A stretch of DNA of 64,000 nucleotides, taken from NCBI RefSeq assembly GCF_023898315.1, contig NC_064619.1:300242150-300306149 (forward strand), read 5' to 3'. Of the stretch, positions 63,041 to 64,000 are shown piece after piece (positions within the stretch are counted from its first letter, which is position 1; every line of letters begins with the position of its first letter). Made by a program: the position numbers and the translations under genes. The notes beneath the pieces are model-generated. The model did not search any database, was not told the origin of the DNA, and saw nothing but the letters and a program-made list of their open reading frames with translations. The DNA comes from Schistocerca nitens. Its lineage: Eukaryota > Arthropoda > Insecta > Orthoptera > Acrididae.

Positions 63041-64000
63041 TTCTTTCTCCAGCAGACCTTGTCTGAGGCTGTGCAGGCACACAGCCCTACTGTCGCCATA
63101 CATCCGCACCGCCCCCCCCCCCCTTACCCCCACAGGCCATCCTCCTCCTTCATAAATCCCGCCGTCTATACCATGCATTCCTTCACACGTGGGACCGGGA
63201 CACACTACAACGCCACCGGCAACTCCAACGACACATACAAAACTTGCTCGCAGCCAAGAAAGGTCGGGACTGGCGGCAGACATGCACCCGCCTTAATGCT
63301 ACCCTGCCTATTAACTCGTCTAAGTACTGGTGAGCCTTCCGCCGCCTTTAGGTGTCTAAACCCACTGACCCTACAACCATCTCCTCCATGATGACCACCC
63401 CTTTCCTGATAACCTTTGTAAGGCCAACCATTTTGCTCCCTACCTTTGCGATATCTTTACCATCCCTGATGATCCCCAGTTCGATTACTCCCTCTTCCCT
63501 GACGTCCGTGATCGAGCTGACACCTCTGCGCCCCCACTCCCTCCTGGCTTCCAGTACTTGGACAACATTACACACACTGAACTGAACACCCCGATCACCA
63601 CTCAAGATATCATAGCTACACTACGCACAAAACGCAACACTGCTCGAAGTCATGACTGTGTTGCCTATCGTCACCTCTGTGAAGCTCCCGCCTCCTTCCT
63701 CTCCACCCTGGCCAGGCTATATAATGTGGTCTTGTCCACCAGCTTCTATCCCAACCAGTGGAAAACCTCCCAGATCCTGATGTTCCTCAAACCTGACAAA
63801 CCGCCATCTGCTGTCCCCGTAAGCCTTACCTCGGTCTTCAGCAAGGTCCTGGAATTCATCCTCACCTGACGCATCCACTGACACCTCCACCAGCACCACG
63901 TCCTTCCCTCTACCCAATGTGGCTTTCGACCATCCTTCTCTGCCAATGACCTTCTCCTTCACCTCACTCACCACCTCTCCGAACAACTAAATTCCCGTTG
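63041..64000 (+). mobile_element. Jockey-like LINE, continues past the window
   Basis: Plus-strand LINE with traces of the linker and the first half of RT, still running at the end of the window. Confidence 0.8.
63090..64000 (+). pseudogene. Jockey-like reverse transcriptase, partial and frameshifted
   Basis: Traces in order: LAAKKG-type linker (read as SQPRKVGTGGRHAPALMLPC), FTIPDDPQFDYSLFPDVRDR, NTPITTQDIIATLRTKRNTA (the AIxxLxxxKAPG region), FYPNQWKTSQILMFLKPDKP and VSLTSVFSKVLEFIL (the PISLLxxxxKxxExxL block). Next, in another frame, comes QCGFRPSFSANDLLLHL. The YADD box lies beyond the window. A run of 12 C near 63111-63123 and several frameshifts break the frame. Confidence 0.82.

Overview
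The window looks like intergenic or intronic DNA from a large, repeat-rich orthopteran insect genome. A Schistocerca-type grasshopper is the likeliest source. That rests on the dense tRNA-derived SINEs with one recurrent body, many Tc1/mariner-type DNA transposons, RTE-like and Jockey/CR1-like LINEs, Ty3/gypsy and Penelope remnants, and eukaryotic AATAAA signals. No operons, bacterial genes or CRISPR arrays are present. I found no confident host protein-coding exon. Species and family assignments come from family knowledge and reading; no database was searched.

Layout. 1-3.5 kb: AT-rich DNA with a 71-bp minisatellite (10 copies) and smaller duplications. 3.5-7.2 kb: a deleted Ty3/gypsy element on the minus strand (integrase, partial RT, truncated Gag with tandem coiled-coil repeats). 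7.9-9.1 kb: a transposase remnant hit twice by SINEs. 9.9-12.9 kb: a decayed LINE on the minus strand carrying two SINEs. 13-18 kb: SINEs, two transposase remnants and unassigned DNA. 17.8-27.2 kb: a long-TIR foldback element and two related pieces, a deleted mariner-type element (19.8-20.4 kb), a CpG-rich island (21.1-21.4 kb), and a long-TIR DD41D-type element (22.8-24.7 kb) split by a SINE. 27.8-32.7 kb: a LINE 3' end, a decayed Tc1, a hAT/DUF659-like fragment, and one Tc1 element with an uninterrupted transposase and both ITRs (31,274-32,695). 32.7-38.9 kb: mostly unassigned, with a possible solo LTR and two or three SINEs. 38.9-45.3 kb: two TIR elements riddled with SINEs. 45.3-54.5 kb: a deeply nested block: a Jockey/CR1-like remnant, a transposon split by a SINE and an RTE LINE, and a Tc1 split by a second, oppositely oriented copy of the same RTE. 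54.5-55.2 kb: a GC-rich stretch packed with TAAT/ATTA cores, the best candidate for host regulatory DNA. 55.3-64 kb: SINEs, a LINE 3' end, a DD41D-type transposase remnant, a 0.6-kb long-TIR element, a perfect-looking hairpin, a mariner with both ITRs, a Penelope-like GIY-YIG fragment, and a Jockey-like RT running off the end.

How the parts interact. At least 21 SINE copies lie here, about one per 3 kb, and nearly all have readable target-site duplications (9-16 bp), so the order of insertions can be reconstructed. Most SINEs landed inside older transposons. Three SINE groups with different tRNA-like heads share one homologous body and tail, which suggests modular head exchange and a common LINE partner. 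Only the 31.5-kb Tc1 transposase and the two RTE reverse transcriptase reading frames remain uninterrupted; almost everything else is broken.
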